This document shows positions 11,782 through 24,193 of a DNA stretch of 64,000 nucleotides, piece after piece. The DNA is taken from contig JAVHKY010000030.1 in NCBI GenBank assembly GCA_035079385.1, positions 8,161,001-8,225,000 on the forward strand, in the 5' to 3' direction. Numbering within the stretch: the first letter of the stretch is position 1; every line of letters begins with the position of its first letter. The notes beneath the pieces are model-generated. The model made no database searches. It was not told the origin of the DNA and was given only the letters and a program-made list of their open reading frames with translations. The position numbers and the translations under genes are program-made. Origin of the DNA: Aspidiotus rigidus. Lineage: Eukaryota; Arthropoda; Insecta; Hemiptera; Diaspididae.

Positions 11782-14700
11782 GCCTACAGTCTCAAGTTTT
11801 TCAGTAGGTCAAGTCATCTTTTGGTCGCTATTTTCAAATTTCTTAAAGTTACCAAAGTAAGTACGGCACATGGTGTCAAGCACTTACTCGTAGATGAATA
11901 TTACCCAATTTTAAAAATATCGAACTCAAATCCTTCAACTCATTCTTCACAGCCTTTTTAACACGCAATTAATCGGTTTTGAAATTCGTACGACTCAAGT
12001 ATTGATTATCATTTTTAATGAGTGTTACTCCTGAATGGTGTCTGTTTGCATAGGTATAAATTCAAAACTTTCTTCTTGAGTACCTATAGGTAGGAAAAAG
12101 AAACAAATTTGATTCATTCGCTACGTACATACCTATTCTCACTTCACAAATATGTATACATCGGCTGAATGTCAGCGTATGAAAAAGAACGATTTGTCCG
12201 CAGTACCTATAATTATGTTGCTTGTTAAAATTATTCGGTTGTGCGATTAAAAAAATACGTTTTACGGCGCGGATTATACTGAAGAACTTCGGGTCAAATA
12301 ATGTCTAAAGATGATTTTTTTTTTTTTTTCTTCCTTTTAATATCTAGATAATCGATCATTTGTTATTAATTTAGGATTCACGGAAATGCTATGCTTATGT
12401 AAGAAGTAAACTCTCGCAAAATTCTTTCAGAAATTTTTCTTTTCTCTCGGTCACTGATAGTCGATGTGCATTGTGTATTCCTGTTATAAACCTACGTAAT
12501 TTATACACGCGTATGCCTTCTCCGGTATTTAATAGCCGACAATAGATATAGATTTATAGCTGCGGTGTCTGGGCAAAACTTTTGTCAGGCTGTTTCTTCT
12601 GAAGAAGAAAACGATTACGCATCGAAATCCAATTGACTCATTACCTTTTCGCCAGTCGTTAACTCGTCACTATACCAGAGCGAACCTAGTCAGAATGGTG
12701 GACTACCGACTACGGGATATACGTAGTTTACTCGCTAGTCGCTATTACGTGTAAATACTATAAACTTGTAAATAGTATACCGATACGCCGTCGACTTCGA
12801 GTGCATAATGATGTCATGCAAGTAACAGTACATTCAAGATTCAACGGCGCATTACTCTTTTTACGATACACGAGCGATAGTTGCATTCAGTCAACATTGA
12901 AAACATTACGATTAGCGGATACGTGAACGTAACGTAACGAAATTAACATCCCACTGAATTACTCGTACGTACAGCACAGATTATACCGATACTGATGAAC
13001 GAAGAAAGGTCATTCTGAGAGTTCAAACGTGCACGCAAAGTGTGGTGGCTTTCGGCACACTCGGACAACATAATGCTGGGTGTCGCGTCACACTGCATAG
13101 AGTTTCTATCCAAGTCCTAGACTTGTCCTAGACACTGCACTGTCGCTTCTTCTTAATTTCCACTAGACCCTTTGAATGGAAGTTTTTCGGTGTAATGTAC
13201 GTCATGTTCAAGCCCGCAAGATTATCGAATAAGTAATTGCAATTGACTTCGCTTAATTAGACAACATCCCCTACTTCATTCGAAAATACCTGTCTCAATA
13301 TAAATACAAGTGAGAATTAAAATCTAGAAATATCGTGCACTTAGTTCTACTGAGCGCAGACTTACGGAAGAATTCTTATAAGAATCGTCCAATTCAATTA
13401 TTTAGCTACCACTATACAGATAATGAGTTAATACTCATTCATTGAATAACACTTCGAGGCTAACACTCATATTCATTCAAAGGAAGGTAGACCTCGCCCC
13501 GGTAGAGTGAAATGTCACCATCATGCTTTTTCTGTTTCTTGTTTGCTTTTGTCTTTGATTCTGTCTTCTGGACAGGCAGTTGATTATACCTAGGTACATC
13601 AGCTTTCATTGCATTAGCTGCCAAAGATATATAATCGAATGAGAAAACAGAAAAAAAAATGAAATTTAGGTTGCTTACGTGGTAATTTTTGTAATGTATG
13701 ATGTTGATAATTATTGCATTTATTTTGTCCAACGAAAAAAAAAAAAAAAAAACTTTACCTACGCAGGTAGTAATGTAGGTAAGTTACTATAGTTAGGTAC
13801 TATGTAATTGCTGTACTTAACGCACAAATCTTAACCTAAACTTGTTGATAGCTGTTGAAAACATTATCAACTGAAATAATTACCTAGTTTCTATATCTAG
13901 GCACTGTCAGTGTCATATCCCTCGTACACATTGAAGATGAAGACGAAACATATAATTTATGTGTGATCTTATTGGGCCTGTTCATTCACACAATCAATTC
14001 AGAAGATTAAAAATCCACAAACGTGATTTGACACACGAGGATTTCATAATTCTTGAGAGTTGACGCTATAATATCGTTTTGATCCCGTTCAATCACTATT
14101 CCCGTTGAACATTTGATGTCTCCATGGCAAAAAACACCTGTATTGTGTCCCCATTAATATGTATGTTGAATAACCCCAAAATATCCGTATTTTCCCAAAA
14201 TGTGGGAACAAGATGGGACAAGAATAATATTTGAAGGGGCATAGCTTACGGTGAAGCTCAAAAATATAATTTTAAAAACATGATATCTATCTCCACAGGG
14301 CGACGCTCTATTTTTGAATGGGTCTGGGAATATTATTGTCATGACTGATTTGAGGGTTTTCTATCTTGATCCTTAGAAATGGCTCATCATGACAAAAATT
14401 TTGTTATTCAGTTTTACGGCTTAACAACAATAAGTTTCCGAATTTCAACTCAATCCATCAAGTTCACAGGATATTTTATTGCATTTCATACATATCCTCA
14501 CCAACTTTAATAAAACCACTCAACTCGACGCAGTCATCTTTCCATCCAATGCATCACCTCCTCATTCAATTTAACCTCAAACCCCGAAATAATAGGTAGG
14601 CCTATTGATTTTTGTATAACTCACGTGTGCTGCAGCTGTTCGTGGCAAAATAAGGAAGTTGTTAAAATATTATGTATTCTGTGATCTAAGATACATCCAT

Positions 14701-15092
14701 CTTACACTAAGTTGTAGATGGGAATTGAAGGAAAACTTGTTAGATTGAACAATAACTTCAGTCCTATCCCACTCTTTTAAGGATGAGCACATCTTTGCAG
14801 GAAGGGTGTCCGTTCACGCCCTTAAATATGATATTTTTTTCTCGGATTTGTTGTTTACGTCAACCTCACTTTGTATGATAGAAATCAGTTTAGTCTAATA
14901 GTTTTAATGAAAATTTCTGTGGAGGCGCGTTATCTCCTTTTTGTCAAACGGAATTCTCGTGGGACGGACGCATTTTGGAAGGAATTGTTTCTAACTATCA
15001 TGTGAACGAGTGCGTCAATGTTGTTCTCTTGCATAAAGGAATTCCTTCGTCGGGAATATATCCGTTCATGGCGAAAACGAAAGCCAGGCTGA
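11782..15092. other. Mostly unassigned non-coding sequence
   Basis: The 12450-13350 part is richer in CpG and lacks long homopolymers, which would suit a promoter or 5' region, but no start exon could be fixed. A possible minus-strand terminal exon at 13460-13617 is listed separately. The rest (13740-15092) shows no coding signal. Confidence 0.35.
13460..13617 (-). CDS. Candidate terminal exon, Lys-rich product
   Basis: On the minus strand a good acceptor (atctttggcag) is followed by 52 codons in phase 1, ending at TAG. The product starts NAMKADVPRYNQLP, has a lysine-rich middle (KTKANKKQKKHDGD) and ends SLYRGEVYLPLNEYEC. Composition looks protein-like rather than random, but no family is recognised and no upstream exon was found. 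It could equally be a chance frame. Confidence 0.33.
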
Positions 15093-15261
15093 GATGACAA
15101 ATTTTAAAGACATGTAGGTATAAAAATTAGCTTTATTACTGCAGGTTGCTGTACCTAACGAAAAATAACGTTCGCATCATCAGATGAAGAATTTTTTTTC
15201 GTTGCGAAGCTGCAGTAATAAAGCTAATTTTTATACCTACGTGTCTGTAAAATTTGTCATC
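15093..15261. mobile_element. Hairpin MITE, about 169 bp
   Basis: Two roughly 52-bp inverted arms (15093-15144 and 15210-15261) differ at only a few positions; the inner arm ends read TTTATTACTGCAG and CTGCAGTAATAAA. The 65-bp loop has no coding potential. No target duplication is clear. Size and form match a small non-autonomous inverted-repeat element. Confidence 0.75.
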
Positions 15262-16126
15262 TTAATTATTATGGCTCGTAAAGAGATACCTTCTCTCCTT
15301 GAAAGACAGGTCTACAGATTATCAAGCTTATAAAATTATAATCACGGATATGGTGGTTTCGGCTTAGCTAAGCAACTCTGATCACAATCCAAGGGTGTTA
15401 AGTTCAGTTTAAAAGTCGAGCTATAAAACCGACTGACTGATTTAACAATTAACACTCCATGCAATTTTTCAACTGACTTAACGACTGAATATTCTCGCTG
15501 AATGTAAACAGATGTGCAATCCGAAAAAGCAAGTGGTGGTGATGGTTGGTCCATAAAGAACGTACACCACCGCCCTACTTGATTTTTCGGACGAGAGTTG
15601 ACCACAGACCCTTAGGCCTTTTCCGTGAAAAATGTGCCGGCACGTGAATACAAGATATCAAATTATCATTGCTAATACCCCCCACTGAGCGGCAGCATGC
15701 CGTTACGGTTGGCCAACCCTTGTTGGATAGACTTTAGCTGAATCACTGATAAGTCTAAATGATTTTTCCACTGCTGACTGCCTGGGCTGATGACTGAAAA
15801 TTTTCCGCCCGACTGACTGATTAAAACTTATACTAATTTAATCGACTCACGACTGACTTAACCTAACCAAATCGACAAATTTAGCCAGGGCTTGCATAAT
15901 AACAGTTATTTTCCGGTTAACCGTTATAACCGAAATGAAAATACCAATTTTGACCGATTGACCGTTAACCGTTATAATTCACAAGCGATCTTAACCGATT
16001 GACCGTTAACCGTTATTTTTTCTGTTATAACTGTTATTTGACCAAAATAAATTTGAAGCGACAGAAAAAAAATTGGTAACAAAAAAAAAGAAAAAAATTT
16101 TTCCAGTTGATTCTTCGGAGTTTGGA

Positions 16127-16500
16127 CCTAAGAAATGTACTGGGAGGAAATTGCGTTTTGAGATTCCTCAAAGACTATTAAAGATAGAAACTTGATATTG
16201 AACAATGAAAATGTCGAGGTGGATACTTTTCATTAAAAAAAAAAAACAGTAAGAGAATCGGTGCAGTAGAAGTCGAGATCGAACTGTCAAAAGACCTGTG
16301 TTTTTCTATGAAAATATGTCCCATAAGAAATATGTAGGGAGGGAATCGCGTTTCGAGATTTCTCAAAGACTATTGAAGATAGAAACTTGATATTTAACAC
16401 TGCAAATGTCGAGGTGAATACCTTTTCATGAAAAGAAAAACCAGTCAAAGAATTGCTTCAGTAGAAGTTGAAATCGAACAGTCAAAAGATTTTGGAGTTG
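16127..16500. repeat. Imperfect tandem duplication, about 190-bp units
   Basis: Two adjacent units (about 16127-16315 and 16318-16500) share long matches such as TCAAAGACTATT and GATAGAAACTTGATATT, followed by AATGTCGAGGTG in both. They lie within the body of the hAT element and contain no gene. The divergence between units suggests the duplication is older than the nested insertion just downstream. Confidence 0.7.
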
Positions 16501-16537
16501 ATTTTAAATCAGTTTTAAATAATAGATACGTCATAAT

Positions 16538-17108
16538 TAGAGCCCGGATTTTTCGGAGTTAAAAACAGCAAAATTTGGAACTAGAATGAGAATTTTCGGC
16601 ATTACTCGGATTCAAAATAATTAGGTATTAAAAAATTGGGAAAAAAATTTTTACAGTAGGTAAATATGTATCAAAATTTTTACATCGAAAAAGAGAAAAA
16701 AAATCTAAATAGGTAGTTGATCTGAACATAAAGAATTATAAAAATTTCACGTTATGCTGCACTAGCATGTTAGATTTTGTCTTATTTTATTTTCTGGTTG
16801 GTTCACGCTTCAATTAGAGCACAAGATATTGTGAAGTTACAACTATATAGGCAGTAAAGAAATTTTTTCAATTCATAATTATTTAAATTTTTGTGTCTCA
16901 AATCACAAAATTTTGTATAAAAAATAACTTTTTCTACAAATTATAGGTTTTCGGAAGATTTCGGATTTTATCCCCATTTTCGGAGTTTTTCGGAGAAATA
17001 AAACTTTTTTCCTGGGCTCAGAATACCATGAAATGAACTTCTATTTGATTTTCAGAAATTTGCCCTTTAAGGAAATTATGCGACAAAAACCAGAGAATCC
17101 GGGCTCTA
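16538..17108. mobile_element. Nested hAT MITE, 571 bp, with 8-bp TSD
   Basis: Perfect 13-bp terminal inverted repeats (TAGAGCCCGGATT and its reverse complement) are flanked by a perfect 8-bp duplication GTCATAAT (16530-16537 and 17109-17116). The subterminal sequence repeats TTTCGGAGTT on both sides. There is no coding capacity. It interrupts the hAT element at 15886-17844, so it is the youngest of three nested insertions. Confidence 0.9.
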
Positions 17109-18239
17109 GTCATAATGTTTAATGTTTTTTCTATTAAATTTTTGTTTTCTGAATTCAAAAATATACAAAATCTAGAATTACTTGAAACTAAGGTTTTTTT
17201 TAATTTCCATCTTCTGTGATAAATTCTAATTTTATTTTGAAGAGAATGAATTTGCTAACTCATTCAGCTATTCCCTAATCAATCGTCATCATTTCATACA
17301 TCATATTTTTGAAAAGTTTGCAAACTAAAACCAGGGCCTGACTAAAACTAGGTCTAGAAGGGAACTGTTCAAACTTTCAAAGTGTTCAAACTCTGAAGTT
17401 TGAACTTTCAACTTTTGAAGTAGCCTAAAGACTAATGAGTAATGAGACATTAACAAGAAGAAAACTAGAAATAAGAAAAGTAGAAAACAAAGAAAAAAAT
17501 ATTTGCAATCTGTGAATTTGGAGACTGGAGAGTGACGAGTCACGAGATTGTCGAGTTTGTCCACTATCTAGTATTTAGAGGTACTGAGGTAGTAATAATA
17601 TTGAATTATTTTCTAAATTATGTGATTTTTCGATGCATATGTTTTGTGTTCACGCATTTTAACCGTTATAACCTAAAAATATATTTTTTTTAACGGTTAT
17701 AGCGGTTATATCGGTTATAACAGTTGACCGTTATAACCGTTATATTTTCCCACATTTTGACAGATAACCGATAACCGAAAAAATTTGGGAGGTCATTTGA
17801 CCGATAACCGTTAACCGTTAAAAAAATTTCGGTCGTAAGCCCTGAATTTAGCATTACCTACCAATCACGTTTTCTAGCTTTTTCTAGTACTCATTCTCCA
17901 GATCGTTCCTCACAATTCATATTCCATTCCATAGGATTTGGTGATTGGCGACGGGAAGGGAACTCGGAATTTTTTTCAAGTCGTTATCTTGAGTTAAGTC
18001 GATAATTATCAACTAGAGAATTGACTTAACGACTTGAGGTACAATATGAATATCACTTACAAAGTTACGACTGACCAACTTGAATCTATAAAAAACCCAA
18101 ACAGCTTATGACCGACTGAATTAGGCCAATAGAAAATATCTTAGACTTACGACTGACTGACTTATTTTGAAATAAATCGATCATTTTTCGACTAAATTAC
18201 AATTCAAACTTGAGCTGAACTCAACATTCAACACCCTTG

Positions 18240-21200
18240 TCAAGTTGTCACGCTCACGATCACATTCTTGGGCCAAGCTTCCATACATTACCACCCGCAG
18301 CGACTCTTTCACTGTCAAGACCGAATATACTTAACCCAAATCAAGGATATCAGGATTGTGCGATCCGGATTGAATAAAACTCTATTTCGTGTAAAAAATA
18401 AGGTTTAGTGTTTAGAGAGCTAATTGAGATGTCAACACTTGGTTAATATCTAATTTCAGTAATTTGTCTATTTATTACCTAATTGTATAAATAAGGTAGG
18501 TATAGGTATGCGCAAGTGATGAAAATAGGATCGTCAACATAAGTATTGTTAAAGTCAAAGGAGGAGCAATCTGAGTAGTATCCTAAGAGAATTTGAAACA
18601 TATCAAACATCCAATACAGGAATTCAAACTACAAAAATTAAAATGATTCACTGGTTTTTCGTTCTTACCTATATATTTAAGGACTGCAATATACTCAATC
18701 TCTCTAATTAACTAAAATTCAATATTTGATAATATTCAAATTTTCTACACGGCTCTCCTGAAACCTCCTAATACTACTCCTTCGACTAAATCAACATGGC
18801 GACGGTCCTTTTCTTATCACTTTCGCATACCTATCTTCCTATTATAGTTCTTTGCTAATTAGTTTTAGTTTGCCCCTTTGTCTCTGTGTTTCAATTTGGA
18901 CAAATTATTCGAAGTTTTGAACGTGATCTACCTGTGATCTACTTTTCTGTTGTTCTACTAGATCGTTCGTTGATCAGTGGTTCAGTGCATTTATTTGTTT
19001 TCAATGGTTATATGATGAGGTATATATTATATGCTTAGTCGTCTCCCGTAATTCCTCTTATTACTGCATGTTTGCAGATTTCTGGATTCACGAAAACCGA
19101 CAACAAATCTATCTCTGTAGAATCTATAATAAGAAATTGAGGAAAAGAAGGTAAGTAGGTACTTAGTTGAGCTATATTTTAGATGTACCTAAGTGCGAAT
19201 TGTTCTATTGTATATGGGTGCAGGATTGTAGAAGATAAAAACTTGGTGAGTGATTGGGTATGTGGACAATAAGGAGGATTTTCAACGCAATGCGGCTAAT
19301 ATTTCCGAATGTAGACCAATGTATATTGGAAAAAGAGTTGTACAGTAGTTACGTACGAATCAAATACAGCTAGCTGATAAGCCGTTTTCAGAATTTCTTG
19401 CTTTATGTTAGCGATAAACTGACAGAATGAAATGTTTTCAGAAACATCGCAGTTTGATGGTGTTTGGTTCTTGTGAAACTAGAAGTTATTTTGAATTTTC
19501 AAAAATATGAATTGAATAAGAAGGTCATGAAGATGCAGCGGGTAGATTTTTAAGCGGCACCCTACTATAATGTAAGTTGATGAGAATAATTGTGTCTCAG
19601 AAATTGAAATGACCGATATGAATGGTATACCTAGCCCTCTATGAAAATTCAAAAGATAGCTATTCGAATTAACATGTGGGTACCCCTTGCATTTTGATCG
19701 AAAAAGTGAAATAATATCTTCATCTTGCAACTCGATTTTCTAGAGGATCGGTAATCAAGTTTTAGTCTGAATCCATTGCGGACGATCTTTTGTATCGTTA
19801 TATGGACTTGTAGAATTGATTTTTCCGAAGTAATGCGGTTAGAATAACTTTTATTAGTGAATAACGTTTATCATTTTTACAGCTGGTGTGATTGTTGTTA
19901 ACTAAGGAAGAGTTCATTCACTAGGTCATAAAATCACAAAATTCTATAGCTACTCCATGTAACGTGCACGTACTCGGTGAAAGTAAAGCAATAAATTAGT
20001 CAATACTACTGGTAAGCTAATAATCATTATTTTTTGTGAATTACTCTTTTACCAATGTAGCCAGAGACGCCAATATATTAAAAACAATAAGGAAACTCGT
20101 GGCCCACTCGTCTCGCACATAATTAATTTAAATAAAGAACCCTTTTCATTTTAATTCGTCGCTAAATGTTTTGGGGTCGCCATCGTTTTACACTTACTAT
20201 AATTTTGGTACGTGCTTGTACAATCTGCATATTTTTAATTAATAATGCTTTCACTACAACAGTATAAGTTGCCTGTACGCACGGCTCTAAAATTCGTTTC
20301 ACCAACCGCTTGCTCAACTTTGAATTCCTTTGTAAGATGAAATATCTTACTAAGCGAAAATGTAGAACAAAAGTTTTGTTACTTTTGCTTTTCGCGCTTG
20401 TTAGCCAAGTTGTATTCGAGTTCAGGATATAAGAACGTAGGAAGTTCAAAACGAAAAAATTTAGCGTAAAATGATCGATGCGTTGGTTTGTGTTCTGCAC
20501 AATGAAATCTACGTGGCTGAGCCTTTAGAAAACCATTTATATCCGAATATCGTGATTTTTCAGAAAGATTTATGATTACTTCCTTCATTGGTTGAATGAT
20601 GGATCCTGGGAAGAATTTTGGAAAGAAAATTGCAATTTTTTTACGATTTTTTTTTTCCTGCAGAGGGAGAGAACTTGTTTTCTAGTCCGCGTCCCATGGA
20701 TTTGCCGTTGACGTATATTTGAGCGCCAAAAATCTTTTAGAATTATTAATTATACTGCAACGAACGAGTGAATTTTTACCCTTCCATTAATTTCGAAGGT
20801 AATATCTGTGGCCAGCAATGAAATCTACAAATCCTTTAGAATCTTGCTTAGTCGATGATGTAGGTATTAGGCGGGGTACGTACCTAGTAGAGCTTTGAAT
20901 AACTATGCATTTCAAATTGTCTATTTTCAATGCGATAAGAAAGTCCAAAGTCCGAACATCTTATATTGAAAAATTCCTTAGAGTTCGAAGTATCTACTAA
21001 TATCCATTCTCGACCCTGTATCAACCCAATTTCTAGGAACAAATTCCAAAACGTCCTTGACACTCATTCTTCTTCAATCTATTATAAAACGTTATTGATC
21101 CATCGTTCTACTCGTTCATCGTGTCTACTTTCATCGAGAAGTTATTAACGAAATCTGTTGGTTTTGAAATTCAAATTTTACGGCGTATATAATATGCAGA

Positions 21201-22251
21201 GTAAGGTGCACGTAAACAGCAGTAACCCCACCTTCATTCCATCGATACGCGGTATTATCGCGAAAATGAATGCAAAGTTATTTCCTTTCTCGACCTAGCT
21301 ATTCGCAGACATTGGAACGTAGGCTCTATAATTCTTATCAATTTTTATATTATGATCTCTTGCTTTCTTCCTTTTCTTTTTATTCTCTGTTCTTTCTCTC
21401 TTCGTATCGAACGAAAAATGAGGAAAATATAAAATTCTCTCAAGGGGAAAATACTAACTGATGATTTAATGCGTATTTTCTCTGAAGTTTTTTAAGTAGG
21501 TCTACGCATTTTAGGTTTGTGCAAACACGCGATAAAATAAAAATTTTGACATAGGATTCCATTCGTATAGGCTACGCTAAAAATTTTGATAAGAAATTTC
21601 GTGGACCGGATTACGTGGTCCATAGAATGAAGCAGATAATCGCAGACTACTTTTCCGTATCGTATTCATCTTTGTATAGTAGCGTAACGTTCATTCAATT
21701 CACGAGGCACGCAATCGCAAGTATAAAGCTAATGCACCCGCTAATATTCCCGCTTTTAGCGATACCGTCTGTATTCGAACATTTGAGGAAGTTCCCGTAA
21801 GAAATTGGACGGATAAATTACGCGCATAAATTATTTTTGAGTCGTCTGTCATGAAACGAATGTATTATATATCTATACTACACACACGTAAAATACCAGA
21901 ATTAATCTTTCACGAAGACGATTTCTATGATGTAATACGTAACTTACGTACGGTACGAATCAACAAAACGAAAAGTCTCTTCATCACACAGTGAAAGTAC
22001 CTACCTACAACACAATTGCTTCGTATTTTGAAGAAGATAAAATAGGTGTTGTACGATGAATAATTCTACAATATTTTAAGCTGAAAACCTGTTTTCAGTG
22101 GCGAACTAACCGCCAACTTTTTTCTGCATCGCGTTTAGTTCTGTGACTTCTGTACAATACTCTGCTGGTATTTAAGTACTTTGACCAGGCGACGTATGTG
22201 TATTATTATGTTGATGCCCGTACAAGAATTTATATTTGTATTTGGCTGTCC
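18240..22251. other. Unassigned AT-rich stretch
   Basis: No convincing gene apart from a single short candidate exon at 19078-19150. The many short open frames show no codon or domain signal and overlap on both strands. Confidence 0.35.
19078..19150 (+). CDS. Candidate internal exon
   Basis: A 73-bp piece with strong borders on both sides: acceptor catgtttgcag before it and donor gtaagt after it. The one open frame (enters phase 1, leaves phase 2) reads FWIHENRQQIYLCRIYNKKL then basic residues; the other two frames contain stops. No matching neighbour exon was found, so the gene is unknown and the call is tentative. Confidence 0.3.
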
Positions 22252-22497
22252 ACTTGTCCGGAAAATCTGGAAGTCAGGGAAAAGTCAGGGAATTTTGGGA
22301 ATTTTACCCAAAGTCAGGGAATTTTTTGAGGTACGTCAAAAAAAGTTCGAGCCAAGAAGTTTTTCCTCTTTTTTTTTTTTTTTTTTTTTTTTTGGTTTTC
22401 AGCGGAGATTATGGTCTGGAAAAACCTGAAAAAGTCAGGGAAAAGTCATGGGAAAGTCAGGGAATTTCATTTCAGAGTAAAAGTGGACACCCCGTAC
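22252..22497. mobile_element. MITE with repeated GTCAGGGAA motif
   Basis: Ends carry TGTCCACTT at left and AAGTGGACA at right. Inside are many copies of AAAGTCAGGGAA in one orientation on both sides of a poly-T run (about 22371-22393). This resembles hAT-related non-autonomous repeats with GGTGTCCACTTT ends known from several animal groups; that comparison is from memory. I could not identify a matching target duplication. Confidence 0.6.
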
Positions 22498-23479
22498 CTA
22501 CATTGTAAAAGTTCATCTATTACACATTGGTTACTTGTGCTCAATTAGAACTGTCTGGTTAGTTTTCCTTTCACGTTCAACCTTTGGTGGTGTAATTAAC
22601 CATTTGGTGTGAGACGGAGGATATAGCCCCCAAAAATTGGAAATTGATCTTATAGAAAAGCCATTATCTTTGTTCTATGCCGTACTGTCACTCATCCTCA
22701 ATTGTATGCAGGTTCTTATTGTTGTCTGTTATCGATTCACGAATGCCATTCAGCTTGACGCGCTTGGATGCCATTCTTCAGTCAAAATTCTTCAACAATT
22801 CGCCTTTCACTATTCCTTACCTTTCTTCCTTTACACCATCCAGCTGGTCGTTTCAACAGCTTCCCGTCACTCTTGTCATTGCCATAATTCCATTTTTTGT
22901 ATGGAACATGTGACTCTCCTACCCAAATTTTTCCATTCAATTTGGATATAGAAATGGTACAAACTTCCATTTTATTAGTTGTAGTCATTATACCACAATT
23001 GTCTTCCTTTCTCTCACGAATGCATGAACTCGAAACTATGTTTTTCCATGTTTGGGCTGGCCGTACCCATTGTACACACCATCTATCATAGGACGCCTGC
23101 AGATATTTAGATTGCATTGTCATTCTTCTCCTTATGTAATCCCTCTAAGAGTCTCTCAAATCTAATTTATCTCTCTCTTCCCTTCACTCCTGAGATTAGC
23201 AGTTATACATGGTACGGATAAAATTGAATGAATAAGACGGAAGGTCGGTTTACACATCATCAACATCTGTACTAGTATACAAACAAAAACCTTACGAACA
23301 ATGGGAAAAATTTACTTTTCTATGATATAATCGGAATTTTTTCCAGTAAATTGTTAAGTACGCTTTCTCAATTTGTTTACAGAAATTTATACATTAAATT
23401 ACAATTATAATTTCTTTCCAACTAAATTTGCATCATTCACACTTTCATCCTCCCTCCCATGCACCACCAATTGTATGGA
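22498..23479. other. No supported gene
   Basis: Overlapping open frames of about 100 codons occur on both strands at 22637-23123, but none contains a recognisable motif and no splice-supported structure was found. The minus-strand frame (113 aa, basic, ending in SERRIVEEF) could be a decayed retroelement frame. Confidence 0.3.
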
Positions 23480-24060
23480 GTATGTTAACAGTTAAATGAG
23501 GATATGGATTAAATTTGTTGCGGCTTAAAAAGGCAAAGAGTTACATATATAGTTCAAATGTACAAAATTTGTATCTCAATTTTATCTTCAATTTGCTCTA
23601 AATACAAAGTTTTTACGTCTTCTATGAGCCAAGTTATGGACCAAAATGTACCAAAAATTGACCAATTTGTCAAAATTACCAAAAATAAAACATTGGTAAA
23701 TTAAAAACGGCTTTGCTTGCACTATTTTTTATTAAAATGAAGACGTCGTAGTACGTTGAAACGTAAACCTCCCTTAAATTTTACTCGTACAAACGAGTAA
23801 TTTTAATAAAAAATAGTGCGAACAAAGCCGTTTTTAATTTACCATTGATGTTCTCTGCACGGAAAAATCTTTAGTACTGAAATAAAAAATTGTTAAATAC
23901 TTCCATATTATACTTCATTTGAAAGTGAAATTTAACGCCGATTCCGAAAATAATACTTGAATAACCATATGAAGCTTGAAAATGGGAGAATTTTCAGGTT
24001 CTTATGTGGCAAACTTGGCGAAATGGGTCAATTTTTGGCACATTTTGGTCCATTAGAAGG
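23480..24060. repeat. Dispersed repeat, copy 1 (split, inverted halves)
   Basis: The left half (23490-23690) matches 27305-27500 in the same orientation (TTATGGACCAAA, ATTTTATCTTCAATTTGC). The right half (23915-24055) matches 27475-27600 in reverse complement (TATTATTTTCGGAATC). The two halves therefore face each other. A hairpin element (23693-23846) lies between them. Non-coding. Confidence 0.65.
23693..23846. mobile_element. Hairpin MITE, about 150 bp
   Basis: Inverted arms of about 45 bp (23695-23738 and 23801-23844) with only two or three mismatches; both contain AATTAAAAACGGCTTTG and CACTATTTTTTATTAAAAT or the complement. The loop is about 60 bp. It separates the two halves of the surrounding repeat. 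No coding capacity and no clear target duplication. Confidence 0.72.
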
Positions 24061-24193
24061 TGCGAGGGACGTAGCAGAAATGAAAGTGGATGACTTGTTT
24101 GCACCCCACCTACGTGAATGTTGATTTTCTGTGACATCTTTTAGCTCCTCAAAATGAATTTTTTGTCAATATTTTCAAAAAAATCTTCCGGCG

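Larger units (their letters stand above)
15886..17844. mobile_element. Non-autonomous hAT element with 8-bp TSD
   Basis: Flanked by a perfect 8-bp direct repeat AATTTAGC (15878-15885 and 17845-17852), the length typical of hAT insertions. Termini are CAGGGCTTGC at left and the reverse complement CAGGGCTTAC at right. Both subterminal regions hold dense arrays of TAACCGTTA/AACCGTTATAACCG (15897-16040 and 17660-17825). The 1959-bp body encodes no transposase. It contains an imperfect tandem duplication (16127-16500) and a further nested element (16538-17108). It sits inside the outer element at 15390-18239. Confidence 0.88.
15390..18239. mobile_element. Outer TIR element hosting nested hAT insertions
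   Basis: The ends are inverted: CAAGGGTGTTAAGTTCAG at left and, reverse-complemented, CAAGGGTGTTGAATGTTGAG at right. The subterminal parts on both sides (15440-15870 and 17990-18200) are packed with GACTGACTGA/GACTTAACGACT words, as hAT subterminal regions often carry repeated transposase-binding motifs. With the inner 1959-bp element removed, it would be about 0.9 kb and non-coding. The flanking 8-mers (15382-15389 and 18240-18247) do not match, so the boundaries, or the assignment to hAT, are less certain than for the inner elements. Confidence 0.6.

Noticed and set aside
22637..23123. Overlapping frames of 104 and 113 codons on opposite strands
   Set aside because: No recognisable motif on either strand; the minus frame could be retroelement debris but nothing specific supports it.
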